Under the pieces are notes generated by a model, which was given only the letters and a program-made list of their open reading frames with translations, ran no database searches and was not told the origin of the DNA. Positions 1 to 10,860 of a stretch of 64,000 nucleotides of DNA are shown here, one piece after another. The number at the start of each line of letters is the position of its first letter. The stretch's first letter is position 1. The translations under genes and the position numbers were made by a program. Source of the stretch: Metarhizium brunneum (lineage: Eukaryota; Ascomycota; Sordariomycetes; Hypocreales; Clavicipitaceae); contig NC_089424.1 in NCBI RefSeq assembly GCF_013426205.1, positions 3,844,001-3,908,000 on the forward strand. The letters run 5' to 3'.

Positions 1-41
1 TTCTAGCCAAGTTAGCGCCGGAATAACATCTTAGAAGTTGC

Positions 42-995
42 TCAACACGTACGAACATAGACAGTGTATGGCCTGCCATCCGCGGCAATCTCCATTGGCA
101 CGGGGTATCTTTTGCGCGGCGTAGCTGTACTATGTGCTCCATGTGGCAAAGTCGGTTCAATCTTTTCGTTTGTGAAAGGAAGATGGAGCGATCCCCCCAG
201 TCCGCTGCTTGGTGTGCTAGAAGTTGCGGCTGGCTTTCTCGAATCCGGCAGGCTGGTAGCGGGAGCAGAGCTGGATGGCGTTTGCCCAGAAACCTGGGGC
301 GCGGAGGCGTTTTGCATCACGGTTGGTGGAAGCGGAACTGGCGTAGGTGTAGAGGCAGGTCCCGATGCACGAGGCGCTGGAGGTGCACGAGGTGTAGTAG
401 ATGGGACACCGGCTAGTCGTGGTTGACTGGAAACAGATGCTGGCAACTGACCAGCTGCCGCAACTGTAGGTGGTAGCGGAACAGGCGCTTTGCAGCGTCA
501 GCAGAGCAAATCCCAACAAGTCTCATGTTTCAAGCTCAACTTACTTTCCTTAAGGCGAGCTATGGCAGGAATGGACGCCAACGAGCTGTCATCAGAATCA
601 CTACTCTGCGCCCGAGCTGGTTCCAGCGGCTCATGTTTTATATTGCCCCGGGCTTCCATCTTTGGCGCACCAGCAGCTTTATTAAATAATGCGAGGTGTG
701 GCCGATTCGACAACTCAACTCGGACATGAGTCGCCGTCGCTAATGAACCAGTGCCAGACACACGAGGGAGATCGTCAATCGCCGTCACCGACTCCTCCTC
801 GTCGTCGGAGCTCGTCGACCAGTGACTCCCGTCGGCGTCCCAGGTTGGATCGGCTTTCTCATCGTCCACAGGACCCAGAGGCAGGTCCATAATGATACCC
901 GAGTTCATTGGAGATGGCCGCCCGCGCAGAGGGCTTGGGCGGTGGTGCTTGCTGAAAGGGCTTTCAAGACCCAGGGTCCCTGATGAGATGACCAT
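42..995 (-). CDS. Unrecognised acidic/Ser/Pro-rich disordered protein, two exons
   Basis: I do not recognise this protein. Exon 1 is 995-545 and exon 2 is 487-42. They are separated by a 57-nt intron with a consensus GTAAGT donor at 544 and a GCTGAC branch site before an AAG acceptor at 488; a CTACAG acceptor 24 nt further on would also keep the frame. Unspliced, the same frame hits a TGA at 498, so the intron removes the only stop. The predicted 298 aa are low in complexity: a Ser/Asp/Glu-rich patch (SSDDEEES, SSDSDDSS) in the first half and Pro/Ala/Ser-rich sequence in the second, then a basic stretch (PRKRYPVPM). There is no signal peptide, membrane segment or visible catalytic motif. An upstream exon cannot be excluded. 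Function is unknown; an intrinsically disordered nuclear or regulatory protein is only a guess. Confidence 0.5.
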
Positions 996-1709
996 GTATC
1001 ATGGTCCACGGTTGAGTTGGTGAATGTGAAGTCGGGGTGAACCCCCCTTCCAGATTCAGTGAAGCCCGTGCTTCTGGTAGCTCAATAGCACAGTAGTAAG
1101 AGCTCTCAACAAGTCGTGCAACGATGAATCCTCTGCTTGCGAAGTCCGAGTGCGTAATTGAGGCTTGAGAACGGGCGGTGCTTTGCAGGGTAAGCAAGTA
1201 GTTGAGTCTAGGGGTGAAATGCGCTCGAGTTGGCTGAGGTTGAAAGTGCGACGCGCGAACGCGGTTGTGGATCCCGCAGTTGGCAGCCCGCCCCGTTGAG
1301 CGGATCTGGGGAAGGTGCGATGCAGAGAGCCTGTTCGCCACCACGGCCAACGACGCAACTTTACGCTCAGCTTGTACAAATGTACACACAGCGGTTCGTT
1401 CGACCCAAGCGCATTCCAGGTGTCCAAGAAATTGGCAATTTTTCTCATCATTTGATTGAAAGACACTGCAAGGCAGTGAATACTCAAATTATCCGTACGT
1501 AATAATGATCATGCGGACGACGACCCGCTGCAAGACCACCTTGCATGCAAATATCATTCACAGCACTCCAACTGGTCATGGTGCAATACTACTACTATCC
1601 CTCCGCAGCGTCGAAATACAAGAAAGAGTACAGTGAATTTTTCTAGTGTAGTACACATCGCTATAGTACAATGCCAGCCCCCGCTGCCCTTCAAATCTCA
1701 GCTTCAATG
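996..1709. other. Intergenic, no supported gene
   Basis: Overlapping reading frames exist on both strands, but none has a recognisable domain, consensus splice structure or good start context. It probably holds the promoter of the minus-strand gene ending at 42 and the 3' region of the bL27m gene. Confidence 0.5.
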
Positions 1710-2659
1710 TTATTTGTTCTTCTTAGCAGCCTTCTTGGCCTCTTTCTTGGCCGCCTTCTTGCTGACAGCCTTGACGCTCTTCGTCTCTCCACTCTCCGCC
1801 CGATTTTTCTCCGCCTTCCTCTGGCCCTCGAGCTCCCTCTCCCTCCTCCACCGCCGGTGCCTAAACCACTGCTTCCGCGTCCTGAACCGCTTCGTCCGCA
1901 GCCCCGTCGTCTTGGCCAGCCGTCCGATGCGCCAGTTGTCCTCGCGGTAGCTGTAGTCGGACCGCAGCTTCAGGATCCTGTCCGGCTCCCCGGCCTCGAC
2001 GCGAGTCACCTCGAAGGGGATCCCAGAGGGCGACAGGGCGGGCTTCTCGGCCGCCGCGCGGATGGGAAAGGCAGTCATGTTGAGGCGGCGCTTGCGCTCA
2101 GCGTGCTGCGGGTGCGGCAGCGTGTCTGCCTTGTCGAAGACAACGCCAATGTATTTGCGGTCCGGGTGCAGCGACGGGTTGCGGTAGTACTTGACGTAGC
2201 CCGTGGCCATGGCGTGGATGGTGTGGTCGCGGCCCATGATGCAGTTCTCGCCCGGCCACCAGTGCGTGCCTCGCTGTTTGTAGATGATGTTGCCGGGGAT
2301 GACATACTGGTCTGTACAAGTTAGCCGCCGTGGTTCCAGGCCCCAGAGTGACCACAACCTCGAGCACCCCATTCGAACCACGGGTTGCCGATGCTCAACC
2401 AAGGCGCCCTTTTGTAGGAAATGCAAGAAATCCGCCTACCTCCAGTCCTCTTGGCTCCCAGCTTCTTCGGAATACCCCTCTTGCTCTTCTTCTTATAAGC
2501 GCCCTGCGCCTTGACCGAAGCGTGTCGTCTCCCCCAAGCCAGCACATTCGCCCATTGAGCGCTCCCCAAAGAAGCAAGTCCCGTAACAGTCGGTCGGGCA
2601 ACTCCAACGCAGTTAGCAGCCACGGCCAACAAGGGCCGCTGCATCGTGAGGAACCGCAT
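1710..2659 (-). CDS. MRP7: Mitochondrial large-subunit ribosomal protein bL27m (MRP7-type)
   Basis: Structural protein of the mitochondrial ribosome large subunit. Exon 1 is 2659-2440 and exon 2 is 2311-1710, with a 128-nt intron (donor GTAGGC, branch CTAAC, acceptor TACAG), giving 273 aa. The start chosen is the ATG at 2659; a second in-frame ATG lies 15 nt downstream. Residues 1 to about 45 look like a mitochondrial presequence (basic, with almost no acidic residues). The bL27 core follows: KKKSKRGIPKKLGAKRTG joins across the intron to DQYVIPGNIIYKQRGT and then GENCIMGRDHTIHA, matching the family pattern G-(S/N)-I-I-x-(R/K)-Q-R-G-T and G-R-D-H-T. As in other fungal homologues, the protein is much longer than bacterial L27 because of a C-terminal extension. 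Here it ends in a Lys/Ala-rich tail. The gene is divergent from LCL2, with 246 bp between start codons. Confidence 0.95.
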
Positions 2660-2905
2660 CGTGTGCGTGCCCGGTCGTCAAGATGGCATGCAATCAATCC
2701 GAAGAGATCAAAGCTCGCTGCCCCCAGTTGGCCAATTTGGAGTTTTCTGCTGAGTCAGCCACACCGTCAGCACCCTGTCCCCATGCTATCGATAAGCGCA
2801 GTGGACAAGTCATCATCACGGCAACCCCCAGAACATAAATCAACCTCTCTCATCCTGAAGCATAAACTTCCAAAAAAAAAAGCAAGACAGAAGAGAACCG
2901 GCAAG

Positions 2906-3361
2906 ATGCAGCTCCTCATCCTGCTCATGTCGCTCTTCGCCATGGCCACCGCGCAATTCGGCTTCTTCGACCAAATGTTCGGCGGGCACGACGCCCACGA
3001 GCAGCAGCACCAGCACCAGCACCAGCAGCGGAACAACCCCAGCGACGCAGGACACTACAGATCACAATTCGAACAATGTACGTTTTCCGCAACCCCTAAA
3101 ATAGCCAGAATTCCAAAGTGTTTTTTTTTTCTGGACTCCCTTGGAATAATGTGCTGATTCTTACTAGCCCACTGCGACAATTACCTCTGCCCCGACACCC
3201 TCGCCTGCGTGCACTTCCCGCACCACTGCCCCTGCGCATGGGACGCCTACGAGGAGAAATTCGAGCTGGGCGAGGGCAAGAAGGTCTGCGTTTCAAAGGG
3301 CGGGTTCAAGCCTGGCGAGGCAGCGAGAAAGATTGAGCTTGCGCGCAAGGGGTTACTATGA
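2906..3361 (+). CDS. LCL2: Long chronological lifespan protein 2 (LCL2) homologue
   Basis: A small secreted or ER protein of the fungal LCL2 family, whose yeast member affects chronological lifespan; its biochemical role is not established. Exon 1 is 2906-3077 and exon 2 is 3168-3361, with a 90-nt intron (donor GTACGT, acceptor TTACTAG), giving 121 aa. Residues 1-17 form a signal peptide ending at ATAQF. A Gln/His-rich stretch follows ([11 protein letters not shown], about residues 31-41). The conserved family block after the intron runs [35 protein letters not shown] and [13 protein letters not shown]. Length and Cys spacing match other filamentous ascomycetes. The start is the ATG at 2906, chosen because it opens the signal peptide. 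Confidence 0.93.
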
Positions 3362-3676
3362 AAGCTTTGGGGGAGATCAGGACACATGCAGGAATGACAG
3401 GACAAATCATATAAAAATGTTTTACACAAACATGAACCAAGTATCCATGCACACGCAAGCGGGCTGGATAAAACGCTAGACTATTTACAAAGATGTATAT
3501 GCAGGTGCCCATACACGTGATATGACGGTGACGGTAGACTGTTATCAACTTGGACAAAGAAAATAACACGCAAATTATGCCAGCCATGTTCCCAGCGACT
3601 TGTCGCACTTGGAAAGTCGTAAACGATCGTAAAGCTACCATAAGAAATTCTATAGATACATGTCACTCTTTCCCTT
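3362..3676. other. Intergenic, no feature seen
   Basis: Convergent 3' ends of LCL2 and the minus-strand ORF at 3677-4384. I see nothing coding here. Confidence 0.5.
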
Positions 3677-4384
3677 TCAGGGGCTTCGTAAGCCCAGTCC
3701 AAACAAAAAACTCCTCCGTTTCGACGACGCCTTGACAGGAAGGGGATCGGTCTGCGTCCCCACATCTCGCATGGCCCGTCGCCGCTTGATGACAAAAGGG
3801 AAGATATAAATCAAAATCCGGTTGCGTCTTCTCTTGAAGGTAGGTCTTCGTTTTTGTAACCTGTTTCGTTTACTGGCTGACCCAGATGAGCCAGATGTCG
3901 AGGGGGGGATGATTGCAATATCTGGCGATTGCTTTTCGTCTTCTTCCGGGGGCTTTGAAGAGGTCAGACTGCGCAAGGATGGTAGGGAAAGAAAGCTTAG
4001 TCCCGGGGATGTTGGTTCCAGTATGGGCGGTGAGGTTTTGGGTGAGATGTCGGCTTCTTCGGGGCGTGTCCGTGAAACCGTGCTGTGCATGTAAGATAAC
4101 GATAGTCGGCGGAGAAAGGTCGGCGACGAGGCCAAGGCCGTGGGCAAAGATGGTGGTGCGCCAGTTTGTCTGGGTGACGTGCCTTCTTCTGGTTGTCCAG
4201 TAGAGGAAACGTAGGAGCCTAGTGACGGCAGCGACATCCAGCTCAAACTTCGTGCAGTAGCAGATAAAACGGGCAACAACACCCCTGGAGCCAGTTCCTT
4301 TTCTTCAACAATGGCATTTGCTGCCACTTTGGCGGACCTGCGCCTCATGATCTTTCGCAATCTCCGACTGTTAATGTGAGCCAT
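3677..4384 (-). CDS. Unrecognised basic Ser/Pro-rich ORF overlapping the end of the IPP-2 gene
   Basis: I do not recognise this protein. An ATG at 4384 opens a 235-aa frame whose start lies inside the last codons of the inhibitor-2 gene (the AATGGC of its Asn-Gly codons), in another frame. The protein is rich in Ser, Pro and basic residues. It has repeated SLPSL elements (LSWMSLPSLGS, LSFLSLPSLRS) and arginine/lysine clusters (KRRRNR, KRRRAM). A short hydrophobic run (ILIYIFPFVI) is too short for a membrane span. The open frame extends upstream through the inhibitor-2 exon for 371 codons in all. It may be an independent gene whose true first exon I cannot see, or a fortuitous ORF; the repeated motifs favour real coding sequence. 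Confidence 0.4.
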   Translation of the reverse strand: MAHINSRRLRKIMRRRSAKVAANAIVEEKELAPGVLLPVLSATARSLSWMSLPSLGSYVSSTGQPEEGTSPRQTGAPPSLPTALASSPTFLRRLSLSYMHSTVSRTRPEEADISPKTSPPILEPTSPGLSFLSLPSLRSLTSSKPPEEDEKQSPDIAIIPPSTSGSSGSASKRNRLQKRRPTFKRRRNRILIYIFPFVIKRRRAMRDVGTQTDPLPVKASSKRRSFLFGLGLRSP

Positions 4385-5219
4385 TCGGCAGTGGAGGCAC
4401 TGGGGGCATCTCCTGGTCGTCGTCTTCGTCTTCGTCGTCAGGGATGGATTCCGGCGCGCCGAGGAGTTGTGCGACGTTGTGCATGTCGTAGTGCTTCTTG
4501 CGCGCGGCCTCAAACTGACGGTGCTTTTCACGTTCCTCTGGCGAAATTCCCACCAGTTCCTCTTCGGCGGAGGGGGTGGCATCTTGATCATCCACATGAA
4601 CCGTCTTTTCGGAGGGTTGGCGCGCATGTGGCGGAACGTCTGTTTCTGGAATCTCTTCCTCCGGATCGCCCAGGCTGAGGCCCGGAATGTCATCTTCACC
4701 GCCCGGACCTGAAATTTTGCGCCGAAGACCACCACCCTCCATAAAATCCTCATCGTCGGATGGGTCCTCGGCCGGGTCGTAGTGTTTGGCATAGGGAGTC
4801 TTGGGCTCGGTGATTTTCATAGTAGAAGTGCGCTCCTGCTCCGTCAGGTACAGGTTTGCCTCGTCCCACTTGAGACGCTGCGACGACTCGGCTTGGCCGT
4901 CGGGGTCGTGGGTGGAGGAGCGGCGCGAGCCAAATGGTCTGGTAGCAGAGGAGGAGGAGCGTCGATGGCCAGCGTTGATTTGGGTGTTGGCAAGGGTGAT
5001 TTCTTTGCCGGACATGGACCGCTCGCGACCTTGGCGGGGAGACGTAGCCGACGGCGGGGAGGTGTGAGAATGGCTCGAAGTATGCTTTAGGATGCCTGTG
5101 GTGGTTTGTTAACGAAGCCGTTTGACGTGAGTCTTGCACCGGCACGGCTTACCTCTCGGACGCTGGGCATCATGTCCTGGAGGAGAATGAACTGGGGCCG
5201 GGTCTACTGTAGAAGTCAT
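4371..5219 (-). CDS. Protein phosphatase inhibitor 2 (IPP-2 / GLC8-like)
   Basis: A regulator of type-1 protein phosphatase (Glc7/PP1). Exon 1 is 5219-5153 and exon 2 is 5095-4371, with a 57-nt intron (donor GTAAGC, acceptor CACAG), giving 263 aa. The family's PP1-docking elements are visible: GILKHTSS near residue 23, KWDEANLYLTEQER near residue 98 and MKITEPKTPY near residue 115. The last two correspond to the KxWDE...N and MKI.EP.TPY signatures of inhibitor-2. The rest is acidic and disordered (DDEDEDDDQE before the C-terminus), as is normal for this family. The Thr in EPKTPY is the position that GSK3-type kinases phosphorylate in animal inhibitor-2. The start is the ATG at 5219, just upstream of the intron. 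Confidence 0.92.
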
Positions 5220-7551
5220 GGTGATGGGTGCTTTAGCAGTCTAGATAAATGTGGTTTGGTCGACTCTATTGTGATGGCTAATGGCATTTGAAACGGGAGT
5301 GTGGCAGGCGTTGTTCAACTGATCGTCGCCGACGCCCAAGCGGCAGGTGACTTGGAAGATGAAGCTGTCGCAGGCGAGACGAGAGGGCACGAGGTGCGAG
5401 AGGTATAAGCCAGAAGAGATGCCCTACGCTCGTGATTTGACGGTGTTGTTTAACGCGTTGCAGGCGACTGAGGTTGGGAACATTGAAGTGTCAATCAAGA
5501 AACTGGGGCACACGACACGGAAATGCTGGGCAAGAGGGGGTTTTGAGGCGGGGCAGCGGCGTTTTCGCACGGGGTGGGTGGTGGGAAGCGAGGGTCGTCG
5601 CTGACGTGAGTGAGCTCTTCGAACAGGTATTGAACTGATGCAAATGCCGACTCTAATGCTAATGACAGGGACGAGATCGATGGCTCCAGATGACGCGCTC
5701 ACACGGTGCCCTCGAGTGAACAAGGAGCATTGAGCTCTGTCAAACTACTGTTGGCCTCTTGACAGCCCATCATGATTCGGAGTACCGGGTATGTTCAGAA
5801 GGCACAGACCAGACGCTTGCGGCGTGGCTTGCGAGGGTGGCGCGGGGAGGGTGGCGCGTGGCACCATCATTGATGTTCAATGTATGTTGACACTTGACAT
5901 TCCAAGTCTCCGCCCGAGGCATCCAACATCCAGTCGTTCCATGCGCTGCACGTTGCATGCCAAAGCGACTCCACGCGATCATGGTCACGCAGGAACCATT
6001 GACCGTCTCTTTCATGTTCGGAGTACTACTTCTTCTCTGTAGCCAACCTGATGCACAAACGTGACCTCACAGAATCCCAGCGCCTGCTTACTGCTTCGTA
6101 CTCCCACACCCTTCCTGCATTGCCGGTGCGTCTCCCCAACCATAGACCACTGTTCGAAACTCGGTGACAACTCGTCGTGTCAAAACGCCCATGTCCTCAA
6201 TAAACTGCCGTGCGCGTCCCAAGCATGCACGAACCCGACAACAGCCAACAGTCGATTCAGGGTCCTCTACGGAGTATACCAGGGTTGCTCAAGGCGCCAA
6301 GTGTCCATCCCGTCAACAATCTGCCGTTGCAACAAATGGTAGCACTACCATGCAAGCACGCAGAGTCGACACGCATGTTGGTACAAACCATGTGGCGCCA
6401 CGAAAATGCAACACCGACAATGCGCCCAAGCTACCGAATGCTTGGATATCGAACCAGACCACGCCGACCTGCATGATTCCGTGTAAACTACTACATTTGC
6501 CGCATCCGCGCACCCAGCCCGGTAGTGTAACCAACTCGACATTAGTCATCGGATGGAAACGCCAAGTTTCTTGAAAATCCCCGTTGCCCACTGACCAGAC
6601 TCTATCTTTAGTATCTTTATGCCTTGGCTCGGGCTCGTTGAGTAAACAACCCGGCCCACAACCTGCTTGGCTTCCTGAAGCGATTAGCAAAAGACAGGGC
6701 CTCGAGTCAACCCTCCCTGGGCGTGTTTCAAAACAAAACCCTTGTTCAAGAAAGAAACCAAACAACTGCATTATCAAGTGTGCCGAGTACATAGCAGTGC
6801 TCTGTACTACCGATAAACATGCGTCGAATCTAAGAGGCAGCGGTTTGTGACGGCACATGAGTGGGATAACACAAAGTCACTTTTGCACGAGTTGGTCATT
6901 TTTCTTGCATCATCGTACATGGTCAAGTTGAAGTTGTTCAATCGACCCTTTGGTCCCGCGTCCCGCTTGTAGGAAACGACACTAAGAATCGGCCGATGCC
7001 GTGACTCGGGCGTCCAAGAATAAGGTGAGCTTCCCGCGAATGCCGCCGGAACCACAGGTACGGAGCAGTCAATCGAGATTTACAAGAAAATGAAATGGCT
7101 CGGTCCATGAACAAGGAAAAGTGTCGTAGTATGGTATTCGCCAATAACAACGCCGAAGTGGTATCTGCAAGCATCAAGCCCACCAGCCAGGACCAGGAAG
7201 TGAGACTTCTTGGTTTACATCCTGGGCGACCAACACCGCCCCCCAACTTAAGCCCCCCCCCAAAAAAAAGACAAGACAAAACAAATAGGCCTGCTCCAAC
7301 AATAGATGCAGCATGTGTCAGGGTCTCATAAACAAAGGCCCCATAAAATCGAAATGATAACCATATACGGTCCCTCCTCTTAATAGTTTCTGAGCCCAAC
7401 TAGTGATCATGTTCCTTCATATCAAAATTACGTGATGCGAGACGTACAATCATAGCCTTTCGGCAAGATCCGTTCATGGTAGCTGAAACAGCGCCATTGC
7501 GTAGTGTTGAATCCGTACGCGCAGCTTACTCTGAAATCGGCGGCAGATACA
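5220..7551. other. Long intergenic region, no supported gene
   Basis: About 2.3 kb with only short uncoordinated frames. It contains three copies of the CGGAGTA(C)/TACGGAGTA motif (near 5778, 6019 and 6268) that recurs between genes in this window. An A/C-rich run lies at 7250-7285. No tRNA or domain was recognised. Confidence 0.5.
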
Positions 7552-9800
7552 TCATTGAGTTTGTCCAGCCTCTGGGGACTCGGCCCTTGCTCCGGGAGCA
7601 TCTAGTATCACCATGAGAGCTTTCAAGATGTGGTATCCCGTCCGCCAACACACGCTCTTTTCCTGCTCCCCAGCCCAAATGTCAACGCAGCTAACAAGGG
7701 TCTCGAGGATGAGCTGTCGAGGAGGTATAAGACATCCAGTAGCAGCCGCCTCGCTTAGTGGAGCATCTTGGCGTAGCATGTGTACACAAGTGGTCAAGGT
7801 TGCCGAGAAGATATCAAGTACAAATGGCCGTCCGACCAAATCAAGTGGTTGAGGAGTTTCTGGGTCCCACAGCTCGCGGTAGTGAAACAACAAGGCGAGT
7901 GAGCACTCCAAGGATGACCAGTACGATTCCGGAAACATGGTAGGTCCATCCGCGTGAAGAGCAAATGGTCGATGCATGACCATGAGGCACCGCCTGAGGA
8001 ATATGTCGATAGTAATGCGCTGTAGAGGCGCTTGGCAAACGCGATTGGCGTGTCCCATCAGCTCTCGGAGCTGGGCATTGTACCGCAGAACATCGGGGTA
8101 GGATATGGGGTCTCGTTTCGAATTCATCTGCGCAAGGATATTGAGTACAACGGGAAGACCCTGATAGAGGACCATCTGAAGGCTGTCCGGGGCACGCCAA
8201 TGTGGCATATTTTTGAGACCGCCCAACTCTTCCGGCCGGGTCAATGGAGGCATTCCCGTGCACATGGACACTTTGATGTCAAGGTACAGAATTGTCAGCC
8301 ACAGCTTCCGCCGTATCTCCTTTTCCACTGGGTCCCGTAGTTCTTCGTCGTTGTCGTTACGTTCTTGCGGTAGACCAAGAATGAAGGCAAGGCGAACCAA
8401 ATGGCCCATGAGCGTGTAGGACGAATCCATGGCCCAACATGTTGCGTTGCAAATCTGCTTGGCTACAACCATGAGCGTAAATGCCCTAATCGTACTGATC
8501 GTGGGGCGGAACATGAATGGCGTTTGCATGATGCATGCCTCGGCGGCCATCATAAACTCTATGGCAATGGGAGGATCGGTTCCGGATGTGAAGCAGCCGA
8601 GGCCCAGGACCATGAGGAATTGCGCTAGCCAGCATAATCCGACAGCATTTGGATCTTGCCAGTAACGGTGGACTTCCTCTTGAAACGTTGACAAGTCCAA
8701 GACGGGATTGACAACATCCAGCATATCCACATATCGGCCTAGGTATTCCTCAACATTATCCTTTTCGCCAGATATGAGTCTGGTGATAGTATCACGAGCA
8801 TAATATTTTGTGGCGCCGGGAGTTCCAAATGGGAAATTTCCTGGCAAAGAGAAATTTGCTAAACAGGCATTTGTAGCTACACCCTCCAGAATTTTAGCAA
8901 GGGGAGACTGTGATATTGGGGTGAGTGATCCGATCTGGAGCGAAAAGGAAATGGCGTTAGCAGTGTTCACAGCCAGAACTGGGTCGAAGGCCCTCGATAT
9001 AAGGCATGGACATTGGGATAAAAACATACCCTAGCCATCAATTCTCGCCAATGGCTCGATCCTCGGACTTTGTGAGTTATCTGCCATGGCGCCAACTGGG
9101 GCTTCTTGCTGTCCGGGTCTATTGGCCCCCCCGCAGGGGCAGTAGGGCAAGGAAATTTGCCGCCATTCGGTCCTTTGTTATAACTGTAGTAGCACTCTCG
9201 TCCATTGCCGCTAGACTTGCATCGTCCACAGGGAAGCTCCTTATCGCATTTGACCTTGAGACGATGACAGCGGAGACAGCTAAGGCAGTTGCGCTTACGC
9301 TTGCGAACAATCCGTTGACCCTCTTGATTGCTGGCAGTGTCTTCCGTAGAATTTTGAGCTGGCGTGGAGTCCGTGGTGATGATCTGGTTCGGTTCCGGGC
9401 TCTCAACAGTTGTCGTTGGTGAAATCAAGCCGTTCACTGCTACTCCACCATGGTTCTGTGATACGGATGAGGCAGGCGAAGGGCCACCAGCGGGCGAGCT
9501 GGCGGACGTGTCTCGTGTAACTAGCATGGATCCTGGCGTTTGCATAGTTGGATTCGATGGGGATGCTGAAGAGTTGATTGACCCTGAAGTTGGTACTCGC
9601 GCATATCCGACAGTGTTGTTCGTCAGCACCGATGAAGGCGCTGTTGAGCCGTCGGACCCAGGCGCGGTCGTTCCTGCCACATCGAAACTACACCGAACTC
9701 CTGCTTGAACGCATCGGGTACATGAAGGCTTGACGAGATCGCATCGCCTCTTAAAATGGCGACATCTGTCGCAGGTCTTGACTTCTCGCATATGGGGCAT
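7552..9800 (-). CDS. Fungal transcription factor with two N-terminal Zn2Cys6 clusters
   Basis: A putative DNA-binding regulator; its target genes are unknown. Exon 1 is 9800-9030 and exon 2 is 8934-7552, with a 95-nt intron (donor GTATGT, branch GCTAAC, acceptor CTCCAG), giving 717 aa. Two complete zinc clusters are present. Cluster 1 is C10-X2-C13-X6-C20-X6-C27-X2-C30-X6-C37. Cluster 2 is C175-X2-C178-X6-C185-X5-C191-X2-C194-X8-C203, preceded by a basic VRKRKR segment. A Ser/Thr/Pro-rich linker of about 135 residues separates them. Exon 2 encodes the fungal transcription-factor middle homology region (for example HLVRLAFILGLPQER and EIRRKLWLTILYLD). Most family members have a single cluster. 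The ATG at 9800 sits nine residues before the first cysteine. No neighbouring pathway is evident. Confidence 0.9.
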
Positions 9801-10860
9801 TCCTCCCCTGTGAGATGGCCCGTAGATGAAGGACAGAGGCGGATTAAACTACGCCACTCACTCTATAGGGTCAGTTTCGTCAAGAAGTATGGTTGAGGGA
9901 AAAGGGCAAGATTCCAAGATTCCGCTCTTCGATTATCAGGTAAATGGTGTCTTCGTGGTTGCAATCCGACTGCGCCGGCACCGTATTGCTGATGAAAGTC
10001 CCGCAAGCCTTCCACAATGTCCGTTCACCCGGCCTCCTTTCATAAGCTGTGTGCTGACAGATGTCAAATCTCGATGCCCTTAAAAGCGAGCAGGCGCTCT
10101 CACGGAGGAACGGCTCGGCGAGACTGTGGCCTCTGTTCCGGCCTGGTCCTACCACTTTTGGAAAGGAGGAAAGTGATGTTGAGTGAGCAAGCAGGTCGCG
10201 CGAAACAGATGGATGATTGACAAAGCAGGACTGCTCAACGCTACGCAACAACGGGGCGCGGGCGGTAGCCGAGACTCATGGATAAATGAGGAGCCAACTG
10301 AGATCGTTGAAAAGGATTCAGTGACCAGGGCTGTCAGTGGCCGCAGGGGACAGAGGAGGTGCCACCTCAAAAGAACCCTGAAGCTCTCGAATACTGTCTG
10401 TTGCTGTAGCCTGCCAAGCAGCCTGAGGTGAAATCGAATAGTCAGCCGTGCTTGGCGACGGTTATGGACGGAAGCCGTTTAGTGGTACTATGGCAAGGCT
10501 GAGAAGAGCAAAGACGCGATAGAGGTCCCCGCGGCGCTCAAGCACCAGCCAGAGACACAGACTTGCAGGTTCTTGTGATATCTCAATTACCCCAGCAGAT
10601 GTAAGATTGACACTGAGTCCAAAAGACGACTGATCACGTCTCTGGCTGTAACTGCAATGTCCAGCCAAATGTCCAAGTGGTCAAGTAGGATGTGGGATCC
10701 CGTGCTTATTCCGAAAGACCAAACTACTCATGTGGTGTGCGAGCCCGCTTGGTTTTTTTTCTACCTCTAAGCCTTTTTTGGGGCCATTCCAGCTCGTTGT
10801 GCCCAGCAGTAAGCAGTCCTCCGTACTCAACACGATGGCCAGGGGGTAGAGAGAATTCGT
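9801..10860. other. Intergenic, no supported gene
   Basis: Short unsupported frames only. This is the probable promoter of the dual-cluster factor. One CTCCGTACT motif lies near 10819. Confidence 0.5.

Noticed and set aside
1671..2324. A 217-codon plus-strand frame over bL27m
   Set aside because: Low-complexity Leu/Pro/Val shadow of the ribosomal protein gene.
6938..7399. A 153-codon minus-strand hydrophobic frame
   Set aside because: No ATG at its start, a G-run encoded glycine patch and no domain; it looks like chance.
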